Shown: one piece after another, positions 16,067 through 22,700 of the stretch
Layout of the letters: every line of letters starts with the position of its first letter
How positions within the stretch are numbered: the first letter of the stretch is position 1
NCBI RefSeq assembly: GCF_037963835.1
Contig: NZ_CP150145.1
Location: 6,882,001-6,946,000, forward strand
DNA: 64,000 nucleotides
Reading direction: 5' to 3'
Origin: Paenibacillus sp. FSL H8-0332
GTDB taxonomy: Bacteria > Bacillota > Bacilli > Paenibacillales > Paenibacillaceae
Notes under the pieces: model-generated
Told to the model about the DNA's origin: nothing
The model's database searches: none
Seen by the model: only the letters and a program-made list of their open reading frames with translations
Program-made: the position numbers and the translations under genes

Positions 16067-16744
16067 CTACTCTGGCTTGGATGCGGCAAACAAGGACTCG
16101 GACAGCAGCCTCATTGTTTGTCTGTATATGGTATGGGCCGCCTCCACATCACCCAGGAACCCGCCCATATACAGGTGGATTACACCGTGCAGCGATGCCC
16201 ATATGGTGCTGACGAGGGTCCCGGTCTCTTCCTGATCCGAGATCTGTCCTTGCTCCTGGGCAGTGCTGATTAGAACCAGCAGGCGGTGTATGGCGGTCAT
16301 CGTCCCCTGCATACTCTCCGCATCCGGCTTGAACTCGGCAAAAGCCCCTCCGAACATCAGCTTATAGTAGCTAGTATAGTCCTGTCCGAACTGCCAGAAC
16401 GCTTCGCCCAGATCCAGCAGATGCTGCAGCAGATCTGGCGACGGCGGCACCTCTTCGAAGCGCTGGGCCAGCAGCTTGCAGCCCTCCAGATACAATTGCT
16501 GGGCCAGACCCTCTTTATTGACAAACAAACTGTAAATGATCTTGGTGGAACAGCCCATTCTTTGCGATACTCTGCGCACAGTGACGGCCTCCGGCCCCTC
16601 TTCCTGCAGAATCGCAGCGGCCGCATCCACCACAAGCTTACGGAGATTCTCCGTATTTTGCAGACGGGCTTCCTGATATGTTTTTAATACCCGCTCCGTG
16701 GAGGGTACAGGTTTGTCTTTGCTACTGATAAGAATCACCTTCAT
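16067..16744 (-). CDS. TetR/AcrR-family regulator
   Basis: 225 residues. The HTH lies at about residues 47-78 (AVTVRRVSQRMGCSTKIIYSLFVNKEGL, with the IIYSLFxNKE variant of the TetR signature). The C-terminal helical domain has the FWQFGQDYTSYYKLMFGG and WASLHGVIHLYMGG blocks of TetR_C WHG-type regulators. A consensus minus-strand promoter (TTGACA-17-TAGAAT) lies 51-79 bp upstream. No clear ribosome binding site precedes the ATG at 16744, so the start is uncertain; an AAGGTGATT just inside the frame might serve a later, non-ATG start. Divergent from the SDR operon, its likely target. Confidence 0.85.
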   Translation of the reverse strand: MKVILISSKDKPVPSTERVLKTYQEARLQNTENLRKLVVDAAAAILQEEGPEAVTVRRVSQRMGCSTKIIYSLFVNKEGLAQQLYLEGCKLLAQRFEEVPPSPDLLQHLLDLGEAFWQFGQDYTSYYKLMFGGAFAEFKPDAESMQGTMTAIHRLLVLISTAQEQGQISDQEETGTLVSTIWASLHGVIHLYMGGFLGDVEAAHTIYRQTMRLLSESLFAASKPE

Positions 16745-16794
16745 TCGGTTATCATGTTATGGACCAGCAACAGAGTTGCCGGGTTCTAACAGGA

Positions 16795-16823
16795 ATTCTA
16801 AACATTTGAACATAGGTTGTCAA
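16795..16823 (-). promoter_or_regulatory. Consensus promoter of the TetR gene
   Basis: Minus strand: TTGACA (16823-16818), 17 bp, TAGAAT (16800-16795). Confidence 0.7.
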
Positions 16824-16851
16824 TTGAACCCTCGCGCTGAAAAAAAAGGAG

Positions 16852-16921
16852 TTGACACAGGCGCGTCCTTTTGGTTACTATGATTCACATAGGAAACAAT
16901 GTTACCAAAACAAAACATTGT
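16852..16921 (+). promoter_or_regulatory. SDR operon promoter with TetR-type operator
   Basis: TTGACA (16852-16857) with TACTAT at 16876-16881 (18 bp). Just downstream, ACAATGTT (16896-16903) and AACATTGT (16914-16921) are perfect inverted repeats. The left half alone, GGAAACAATGTTACC, is a near-palindrome. The position, between -10 and start codon, suits repression by the divergent TetR protein. Confidence 0.6.
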
Positions 16922-16940
16922 ACCAGAAGGAGTAGAACTT

Positions 16941-17741
16941 ATGAATATTAAAGGAAAATGGTCGTTGATCACCGGAGCCTCTTCGGGAATCGGGGAACAG
17001 TTCGCAAGACAGTTAGCCAAGGAAGGCAGTCATCTGGTGCTGGTAGCTAGAACCAAAAGCAAACTTGAGGCGCTCGCCGCCGAGTTAACGCGCAGCCATG
17101 GAGTCCAGTGCCGGGTTATTCCCCTGGATCTATCGCTCGAAGGCGCTGCCGGAGAGCTGTACCGTCAATGCCAGCAGCTTGGCCTGAGTATAGATCTGCT
17201 GGTTAACAATGCGGGCTTTGCCACCCACGGCCTGTTCGAGGAGATCTCCGGCGAACGCCAGCATGAAGAAGTGATGCTCAACGTCACTGCTGTAGTCGAT
17301 ATGACTCATTTATTCCTTCCCGGCATGCTCCACAGAGGGGCGGGCGCGGTGATCAATGTATCTTCTACCGCAGGCTTTCAGCCGCTGCCTTATATGGCCG
17401 TCTACGGGGCGACCAAGGCCTTCGTCTTGTCCTTTACCGACGCGCTGTGGTGGGAGAATCGTAATCGCGGCGTCCAATTCTTCGCCCTGTGTCCAGGCTC
17501 CACGGAGACTAATTTCTTCAACGTGGTGGGTACAGAGGACGCCTCTGTCGGCGGCGCGAAGGATTCGCCGGAGCGGGTAGTAGCCCTTACCCTGCGCGCT
17601 ATGGCCAGAGGGAAACAGTACGTTGTTCCGGGACTCCGCAACTACCTGAGTGCCCAGATTACCCGGTTCATGACCCGCAGACAAGGTCTGCGGCTGGTTG
17701 GCGGTATGCTTCGCCCCACACACTCTAAGGAGGATCTATAA
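16941..17741 (+). CDS. Short-chain dehydrogenase/reductase (SDR)
   Basis: 266 residues. The Rossmann NAD(P)-binding motif TGASSGIG is at 11-18, NNAG at 89-92, catalytic serine near 141-142 (NVSSTAG) and Y155-GAT-K159. Arg36 after the second strand suggests NADP preference. The C-terminal extension (GLRNYLSAQITRFMTRRQGLRLVGGMLRP) resembles the DltE/acyl-CoA-type SDRs with a membrane-facing tail. ATG 16941 follows AGAAGGAG; upstream in-frame Met codons lie within the operator. Its stop overlaps the start of the next gene by 1 nt, indicating translational coupling. Substrate unknown. Confidence 0.9.
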   Translation: MNIKGKWSLITGASSGIGEQFARQLAKEGSHLVLVARTKSKLEALAAELTRSHGVQCRVIPLDLSLEGAAGELYRQCQQLGLSIDLLVNNAGFATHGLFEEISGERQHEEVMLNVTAVVDMTHLFLPGMLHRGAGAVINVSSTAGFQPLPYMAVYGATKAFVLSFTDALWWENRNRGVQFFALCPGSTETNFFNVVGTEDASVGGAKDSPERVVALTLRAMARGKQYVVPGLRNYLSAQITRFMTRRQGLRLVGGMLRPTHSKEDL

Positions 17742-18874
17742 TGTCCACAGTAACCAATCCACGTAAACGTTCCACCGGTCAACACATCCGCAGATGGAGC
17801 TTGGTCCTGCTCGGGGTCATTGTGCTGGGAATAGCCGGATTCCTGCTGATGCCTGCCCCGGTGGAGCCCGCTGTATGGTCTGCACCTGCCGCCCCTTCTT
17901 TTGAGACGGAGGGTCCCTGGAAAGAGAACACTAAGCTTAGCTCCGCAGAGCTTGTGACAGACCGCGCGAAGTTCCCGGAATTTATCACTTTTGATGCTGC
18001 GGGGCGGCTGTATACAGGCGACTCTGACGGCACAATCTACCGGGTGGCCTTCGATGCGGAAGGCAAGGCGCAGCCGGCAGAAGTGTTCGCCGATACCCAG
18101 GGAACACCTAACGGGCTGAAATTCGATGCGGACGGAAATTTGATTGTGGCGGATATTCAGAAGGGGCTGCTGTCGATTGACAAGGATGGAAAGATTGAAG
18201 TGTTGGCCACTGAAGTAGATGGAGGACCGATCTATCTGGCGAATGAGCTGGACATCGCGCAAGACGGATCCATCTATTTCTCCGATACCTCTAACTATGG
18301 CAAGGTCATGTTCAAAGAGATCGCCGAGAACAAACCGCATGGACGATTGTTGAAATATGATCCGCAGACCAAGCAGACAACCGTTCTGCTGAAGGATTTG
18401 TATTTTGCCAACGGAGTCGCATTGTCTGCCGATGAAGATTTCGTGCTTGTTGCTGAATCGTACCATTACCAGCTGACCCGGTATTGGCTGAAGGGGCCCA
18501 AGCAAGGCACCTCTGATATTTTTGCGGAGAATCTGGCAGGGTTCCCGGACAATATCACCCGGGATGCTCAGGGACACTTCTGGGTAGGGGTATTCACGAC
18601 CCGTCTGGCTTTTGCCGATTACATGCATAGTCACCCCTGGGTAGCAGCAACGATGTCCAAAGTTCCGCAGTCCCTGTTGAATGGAGCAAGTGCCCCGGTG
18701 AAGCACGGACTAGTCGCAGAATACGGACCCGAAGGAGAGCTGGTGAACAGCTGGCATGATCCGGAAGGAAGCTTGTATGGCATCACCACTGCCGTAAGCC
18801 ACGGGGAGTACTTATATCTCGGAACCGCACCAGGCGGCAGCCAGGGAGTTCACCGGGTGCTTTTGAAGCCGTAA
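17741..18874 (+). CDS. Strictosidine synthase-like / SMP-30-type beta-propeller, membrane-anchored
   Basis: 377 residues. A basic N-terminus and one TM helix (about 22-43) anchor a six-bladed beta-propeller. It contains PEFITFDAAGRLYTGDSDGTIYR, NGLKFDADGNLIVAD, the calcium-site-like ANELDIAQDGSIYFSDTS, FANGVALSADEDFVLVAES and LAGFPDNITRDAQGHFWVG. These are typical of the strictosidine-synthase/APMAP family (PF03088) next to SMP-30 lactonases. Members without the plant catalytic residues act as lactonases or arylesterases; activity here is unproven. Translation is coupled to the SDR gene (TAATG overlap), suggesting they act on one substrate. Confidence 0.85.
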   Translation: MSTVTNPRKRSTGQHIRRWSLVLLGVIVLGIAGFLLMPAPVEPAVWSAPAAPSFETEGPWKENTKLSSAELVTDRAKFPEFITFDAAGRLYTGDSDGTIYRVAFDAEGKAQPAEVFADTQGTPNGLKFDADGNLIVADIQKGLLSIDKDGKIEVLATEVDGGPIYLANELDIAQDGSIYFSDTSNYGKVMFKEIAENKPHGRLLKYDPQTKQTTVLLKDLYFANGVALSADEDFVLVAESYHYQLTRYWLKGPKQGTSDIFAENLAGFPDNITRDAQGHFWVGVFTTRLAFADYMHSHPWVAATMSKVPQSLLNGASAPVKHGLVAEYGPEGELVNSWHDPEGSLYGITTAVSHGEYLYLGTAPGGSQGVHRVLLKP

Positions 18875-18920
18875 GATTGTTACATTAATCCACTCTGCTG
18901 CCGGGTTTGAGGCAGTCCAA

Positions 18921-18955
18921 ACAGCAGCCCTCTCCGGCAGGAGGGGCTGCTGCTG
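18921..18955. terminator. GC-rich hairpin between convergent genes
   Basis: CAGCAGCCCTCTCC / GGAGGGGCTGCTG stem of about 13 bp with a 4-nt loop and one bulge. No T run follows on the plus strand, so termination is likely but weaker. Confidence 0.5.
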
Positions 18956-18996
18956 TTGCTGGAGAATGGAGGGATTCAGGTCCCTGACTCCAGACG

Positions 18997-19368
18997 CTAT
19001 GCGCGTGAACGATACGCCACACCGTCGATCTGGACCTTCAGTCCACCCGGGCCGCCAACATGCGCAAATTCGGTAGAGATGGTTTTCCGTGCCGGATAGT
19101 TGCCCTGGAATCTGCGCTTGAACACCTCTTCCATGACTGGAATATCCCACACATCCCGCAGCATAATATCGACCTTCACCACATCCGCAAGCTTAAGACC
19201 CACCTGTCCCAGACGATCACTCATATGATTCAGTGCACCTTCCACCTGCTCTTCCACTGTTCCGCCCACATTGCCCACACAGAAGTTTAGGAAAACAAAA
19301 TCCCCCGCTTCCACAAACCCCGAGTACGCATACTCCTCGTTCACATCATGTCTAATGATTTCGCCCAT
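18997..19368 (-). CDS. RidA/YjgF family protein
   Basis: About 123 residues from ATG 19368 (AAGGAG 12 nt upstream), the normal RidA size. The pattern is FVFLNFCVGNVGGTVEEQVEGALNHM, KVDIMLRDVWDIPVMEEVFKRRF and NYPARKTISTEF, typical of the trimeric chorismate-mutase-like fold. The arginine of the YPAR block matches the one that binds imine/enamine intermediates in RidA; the usual downstream E/G-IDAVA ending is QIDGVAY here. RidA deaminates reactive 2-aminoacrylate; subfamily members can act on other enamines. It is convergent with the SDR operon. Confidence 0.88.
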   Translation of the reverse strand: MGEIIRHDVNEEYAYSGFVEAGDFVFLNFCVGNVGGTVEEQVEGALNHMSDRLGQVGLKLADVVKVDIMLRDVWDIPVMEEVFKRRFQGNYPARKTISTEFAHVGGPGGLKVQIDGVAYRSRA

Positions 19369-19440
19369 CCTGGTTCTTGTCTCCTTGTCGTTCGAGATAT
19401 ATGTTTGAAACACAAGTTATGTATATAAGACGCATTTAAA

Positions 19441-19600
19441 AGTCTTGAACTTGAAGCTTCGTCGTCACTGCAGTGAACATTTGGACTTCCGGCCGCTGTT
19501 GTCCCCAGATTTCTTGATTAATACCGCTCTTTGCGGTGGAAATCCGGTGACAAAGCGGTCGCTACCGCTCCTACAGTTCCAAATTTCCCCTCCGCTTCTT
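19441..19600. repeat. Gene-free stretch with inverted-repeat character, possible intergenic repeat
   Basis: No gene fits 19369-19629. The stretch has the palindrome CACTGCAGTG (19466-19475), two related blocks GGACTTCCGG (19483) and GGAAATCCGG (19538), and CCGCT recurring near 19493, 19524 and 19565. It resembles a dispersed non-coding element, but this needs a genome search. Confidence 0.3.
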
Positions 19601-19629
19601 TTGCTTTTTGTTTATTTCTTTAGTGCCCT

Positions 19630-19983
19630 TTATATAGAAGAACCCCCCTTTAAAATTTCTCTCAACACATTTTTAGCTAACAGAACCTTATCGCTGTTGG
19701 ACTCACGAAGCATCTCCACAATTTCTTGAATGTTATTCTCCTGTTCAGTGAACTCCATTTTTTCCTCTACATAAGCAAAGAGCTGAATCAGATTAACGCC
19801 TAAGGTCTCAGCAATTTTGGATAAATTCAATAGCGATACATTCTTTTCGCCCCGTTCGATTTGCCCTATATAGGAAAAATGAAATCCACCCTTCTCCCCA
19901 AGGGATTCCTGCGAAAACCCCTTTTCCTTGCGAAGAATCCGTATTCTCGCCCCCACAAGCTTGAGTATTTCTCTGTCTTTCAC
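19630..19983 (-). CDS. XRE-family transcriptional regulator
   Basis: 117 residues. The HTH_3 domain spans about residues 9-63: GARIRILRKEKGFSQESLGEKG, then FSYIGQIERGEKNVSLLNLSKIAETLGV, a textbook lambda-repressor-like helix-turn-helix. The C-terminal 50 residues (NIQEIVEMLRESNSDKVLLAKNVLREIL) form amphipathic helices, probably for dimerisation. It resembles the second XRE protein of the window at 21.3 kb in layout (HTH plus short helical tail). Divergent from a small membrane protein gene 117 bp away, a possible target. No phage genes are nearby. Confidence 0.88.
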   Translation of the reverse strand: MKDREILKLVGARIRILRKEKGFSQESLGEKGGFHFSYIGQIERGEKNVSLLNLSKIAETLGVNLIQLFAYVEEKMEFTEQENNIQEIVEMLRESNSDKVLLAKNVLREILKGGSSI

Positions 19984-20100
19984 AGTCTTGTCTCCTTGCT
20001 GTCTGGGATACGGCCAGTATAACTGAAGAAGCCGGATATCCGCTCGTCTGGTTTTTAGCAGGATAATTATGGTAGAATTGAAGGTGAACGGAGGAGAACC

Positions 20101-20304
20101 ATGAAACGATTCCTTGCCTCAAAAACTTTTCTAATCACATCTATTCTGTTCAGTCTGCTATTCATTGTGAATCTGACTGCAACACCTGACGACACATCCA
20201 TAGATATTGTACTCAGCATTCTCAAATCTGTCTTAGCAGGAGTGATAAGCGGATTCTTGATTGGCGGATTGATCTTTCTTTTACGGAAGAAGAACAAGAT
20301 TTGA
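20101..20304 (+). CDS. Small two-TM membrane protein
   Basis: 67 residues: KRFLASKTFLITSILFSLLFIV (TM1, about 8-27), a short polar loop TATPDDTSID, then ILKSVLAGVISGFLIGGLIFLL (TM2, about 40-61) and a basic KKNKI tail. The ribosome binding site GGAGGAG, 6 nt before the ATG, is strong, so I take it as real. No family recognised. It lies between the XRE gene (divergent) and the TPR gene (convergent, 18 bp gap). Confidence 0.65.
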   Translation: MKRFLASKTFLITSILFSLLFIVNLTATPDDTSIDIVLSILKSVLAGVISGFLIGGLIFLLRKKNKI

Positions 20305-20322
20305 ACCTAACTCCACATGCAC

Positions 20323-21138
20323 TCAAACAATTTGACCAAGGCACTCCTGTAACAATCCATGATATCCCCCGGCCTGTTCGTCTGTCAGCCCTTCCCGCAG
20401 TGCTTCGAACAACGCCAGACAGCGCTTGAAATTCCCGTCATGCCTGGACTGGTGGGCCAGCCTTAAAGATTGCATTGTCCAGTCCAGCCCCTCCTGCAGT
20501 CTGCCTGCCCGTCTATGATATAGAGCCAAATGATAACAATAGCTGAAATAATGCGAGAGATTATCTGCATCTTCATAGTCCCCAAATCCGGCACTCTGCT
20601 CCGCGAACCTATGCAGCAGATCGTCCACATCCAGCCTATAATGCACCGCAGCCTGCACAATAGTCCCTAATCCCGGCAACAGCTCTTCAGGATTATCCTG
20701 CAAGAACTGGGTATACCCCTCCAGAAACTCCATCCTGCCGGACAAAATCTCCACGATATACAGGTTGGCACGGGCCAAATACCTGAATTCCTCGGCAATC
20801 TCCTCCCCTTCTCCCCCTAACTCCTCCATCCAGCCAAGCTCGGCATAGCAGTATATCGTCTCTCTTGCCTCGTCATACTTCTGCTGTTTCTGATAGGCAA
20901 TGCCCTGCATCAGATGACTGAACCCGAAGTAATACACAAGCGGACGCTGCGTATCCACAAGTGGTACCGGAAGCCCTTTAGCCTTGTGATACTGCCGCTC
21001 CTCATAGATACACTGCGCGAAACTGTAAAGAATACCCGCCGTGTTCAGCATCTTGTCCCAATCCTCTAAGCGGTATGCCATTTCCAGCATTTCAACGATA
21101 ATGTCCGGATTAAGTAATTTCAGAATGGAAGGGCGCAT
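20323..21138 (-). CDS. TPR-like helical protein, possible peptide- or partner-binding regulator
   Basis: 271 residues, almost entirely helical with degenerate tetratricopeptide-like pairs: YYFGFSHLMQGIAYQKQQKYDEARETIYCY, YLARANLYIVEILSGRMEFLEG and LSHYFSYCYHLALYHRRAGRLQEGLDW. It lacks its own HTH and resembles the C-terminal sensor part of HTH-TPR (RRNPP-like) regulators, but without a known family I leave the function open. A good minus-strand promoter with a 20-bp palindrome in its spacer lies 56 bp upstream, between this gene and the divergent XRE gene at 21294. The two are probably a regulatory pair. Confidence 0.6.
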   Translation of the reverse strand: MRPSILKLLNPDIIVEMLEMAYRLEDWDKMLNTAGILYSFAQCIYEERQYHKAKGLPVPLVDTQRPLVYYFGFSHLMQGIAYQKQQKYDEARETIYCYAELGWMEELGGEGEEIAEEFRYLARANLYIVEILSGRMEFLEGYTQFLQDNPEELLPGLGTIVQAAVHYRLDVDDLLHRFAEQSAGFGDYEDADNLSHYFSYCYHLALYHRRAGRLQEGLDWTMQSLRLAHQSRHDGNFKRCLALFEALREGLTDEQAGGYHGLLQECLGQIV

Positions 21139-21193
21139 GGATGGGGCCTCCTTTTTCTTTATCTATCGTGTAAGAATATAGTACAATAAATCA

Positions 21194-21222
21194 AATATAC
21201 TACTATAAAGTAGTATTATCAA
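21194..21222 (-). promoter_or_regulatory. Promoter with 20-bp palindrome filling the spacer
   Basis: Minus strand: TTGATA (21222-21217), 17 bp, TATATT (21199-21194). The perfect palindrome ATACTACT-ATAA-AGTAGTAT (21197-21216) covers the whole spacer and part of the -10: a classic repressor site. Confidence 0.7.
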
Positions 21223-21263
21223 TATATTATACCGCCTTTATGGCCCTGCTATTTACGCCTATA

Positions 21264-21284
21264 CTCTCCTACCCTTTAGGAGAG
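21264..21284 (+). promoter_or_regulatory. Hairpin covering the ribosome binding site of the XRE gene
   Basis: CTCTCCTA (21264-21271), loop CCCTT, TAGGAGAG (21277-21284). The 3' arm contains the AGGAG of the Shine-Dalgarno sequence of ATG 21294, so the stem would hide it. This suggests translational control. Confidence 0.55.
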
Positions 21285-21293
21285 GTGATAACT

Positions 21294-21641
21294 ATGACAG
21301 ACTTACGGAATGCAGTCGGAGACAGAATTCGGGCAATAAGAAAAGCAAAAGGGCTTACCCAACAACAGCTAGCGGAATTATCCAACTTGGATGATGCATA
21401 CATAGGAGCCGTAGAACGCGGTGAACGGAATTTTTCGATTGATACACTGGAGAAGATAGTTGCCGCTTTGAACATTCAGCCGTTGGAATTGTTTCAAAAT
21501 ATGGATGATCTTAATGAGGTCGAAGCCGCGCAGCGGGGAGCCATTGATGAATATGCAGTCGTGGTTAGTGAGTTAAGCGTTAAGCAAATAAGTACTTTGA
21601 ATAAGATTGTCAGAGAGGTACGGAGAGCTTTTGAGGATTAA
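21294..21641 (+). CDS. XRE-family transcriptional regulator
   Basis: 115 residues from ATG 21294. The HTH_3 domain is at about residues 8-62: GDRIRAIRKAKGLTQQQLAELSNLDDAYIGAVERGERNFSIDTLEKIVAALNI, with all hydrophobic core positions. A C-terminal helical tail (YAVVVSELSVKQISTLNKIVREVRRAF) probably gives dimers. The start is fixed by AGGAGAGGTGAT, which is itself the 3' arm of an 8-bp hairpin. Divergent from the TPR gene across a promoter-embedded palindrome that this protein may bind; autoregulation is likely but inferred. Confidence 0.88.
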   Translation: MTDLRNAVGDRIRAIRKAKGLTQQQLAELSNLDDAYIGAVERGERNFSIDTLEKIVAALNIQPLELFQNMDDLNEVEAAQRGAIDEYAVVVSELSVKQISTLNKIVREVRRAFED

Positions 21642-21705
21642 ACATACCTGAGGTGATCCCATGAATTTACCGGAAAACCTCAGGACAGTCACATACGATC
21701 ACCCA

Positions 21706-22635
21706 TTATTGTTCCTCTGGAATATCCACAATAATATAATTTTCCTTCAGCTTAGGTTGAGGCACTTCGGCTTCTTTATAAATAACCTCATTCCAATTCT
21801 CCTTATTCATCAAACCATACCCCGTGGAAGTGATATGAGGCATCCAGCGAAAGCTTGCGAAGGTCGTAGCTGTAAAATCCGGTAAGGAACCATTCTCCTG
21901 CGTAAGGGAGCGGTTGATGAAATACAGGTTATCTTGCTTGCCGGCCTTGTCACCAGTGAGAGCTTGCCACTTAAGGTAAGCTGTGTTCTTCGTCAATTGA
22001 TAATAACGAATTACATTATTATTGACCTCGATGAACCGGTCTTTGGTCTTTGCCGGAAAATAATATTGGAGACTGGCGGTTTCCACAGAGGGTTCAAAGT
22101 CCTCCGTGAGCTGTGACACTCTGGGAAGATTAATCGCAGCATTCCTTGCCGTGCTTAACTCGCTGCTCTTCAGATCAGCCAACAATTTCGCGCCTGGTTT
22201 TGACACAAATGCCGTTTGGGTGTTGGGATTCCAAGTTACGGAACCGTCCAGAGCTTCGGCAACAAAACGTAAAGGAATCATGGTCTTTCCATTATGAATA
22301 AATGGAGCAGCGCTTAAGGACACAGAGGCTCCATTTTTCAGTGCTGTTCTATTATTTATGGTCAACTGCAGGCTGGTGCCGCTCCCCTTCACCGTTACCT
22401 GCTTAGTCGTATTATTCCAGGCAAACGTTAACCCGCCCAAGCTTTGGAGTGAAGTCAGGCTAAAAAACACCTGATTGTTCTTATTAAGAATATCTTTGGT
22501 ATCTAAATCGTTATTATTCACAACTACTTGTGTTCCTTTTGGAGTCGGACCCGCTGCGGATGCCGTATGCGCTACCGGTGCCAGCAGCGCAGCACATAGA
22601 ATAACAGACGAACCTAGGAGTAACTTCCTCATCAT
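21706..22635 (-). CDS. Secreted protein with copper amine oxidase N-terminal (stalk) domain
   Basis: About 309 residues. The signal peptide (about 1-28) ends at TASA. Residues 35-145 carry the CuAO_N-like (PF07833) pattern QVFFSLTSLQSLGGLTFAWNN, then TKQVTVKG and KTMIPLRFVAEALDGSVTWNPNTQTAFV. In Paenibacillus this domain is found on many secreted proteins and does not imply oxidase activity. The C-terminal half, about 150 residues, has no family I recognise. The reading GTG-ATG-ATG-AGG follows AGGAGG; ATG 22635 or 22632 is the start. The role is probably at the cell wall. Confidence 0.8.
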   Translation of the reverse strand: MMRKLLLGSSVILCAALLAPVAHTASAAGPTPKGTQVVVNNNDLDTKDILNKNNQVFFSLTSLQSLGGLTFAWNNTTKQVTVKGSGTSLQLTINNRTALKNGASVSLSAAPFIHNGKTMIPLRFVAEALDGSVTWNPNTQTAFVSKPGAKLLADLKSSELSTARNAAINLPRVSQLTEDFEPSVETASLQYYFPAKTKDRFIEVNNNVIRYYQLTKNTAYLKWQALTGDKAGKQDNLYFINRSLTQENGSLPDFTATTFASFRWMPHITSTGYGLMNKENWNEVIYKEAEVPQPKLKENYIIVDIPEEQ

Positions 22636-22700
22636 CACAACCTCCTGAATTTTACATTCCTTTATAGTAGAGACGCAAAAAAATCCAAAAAGTTCCTAGT

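Noticed and set aside
19630..21641. Prophage or integrative element regulatory region
   Set aside because: Two XRE regulators are present, but there are no integrase, phage structural genes, attachment repeats or tRNA nearby.
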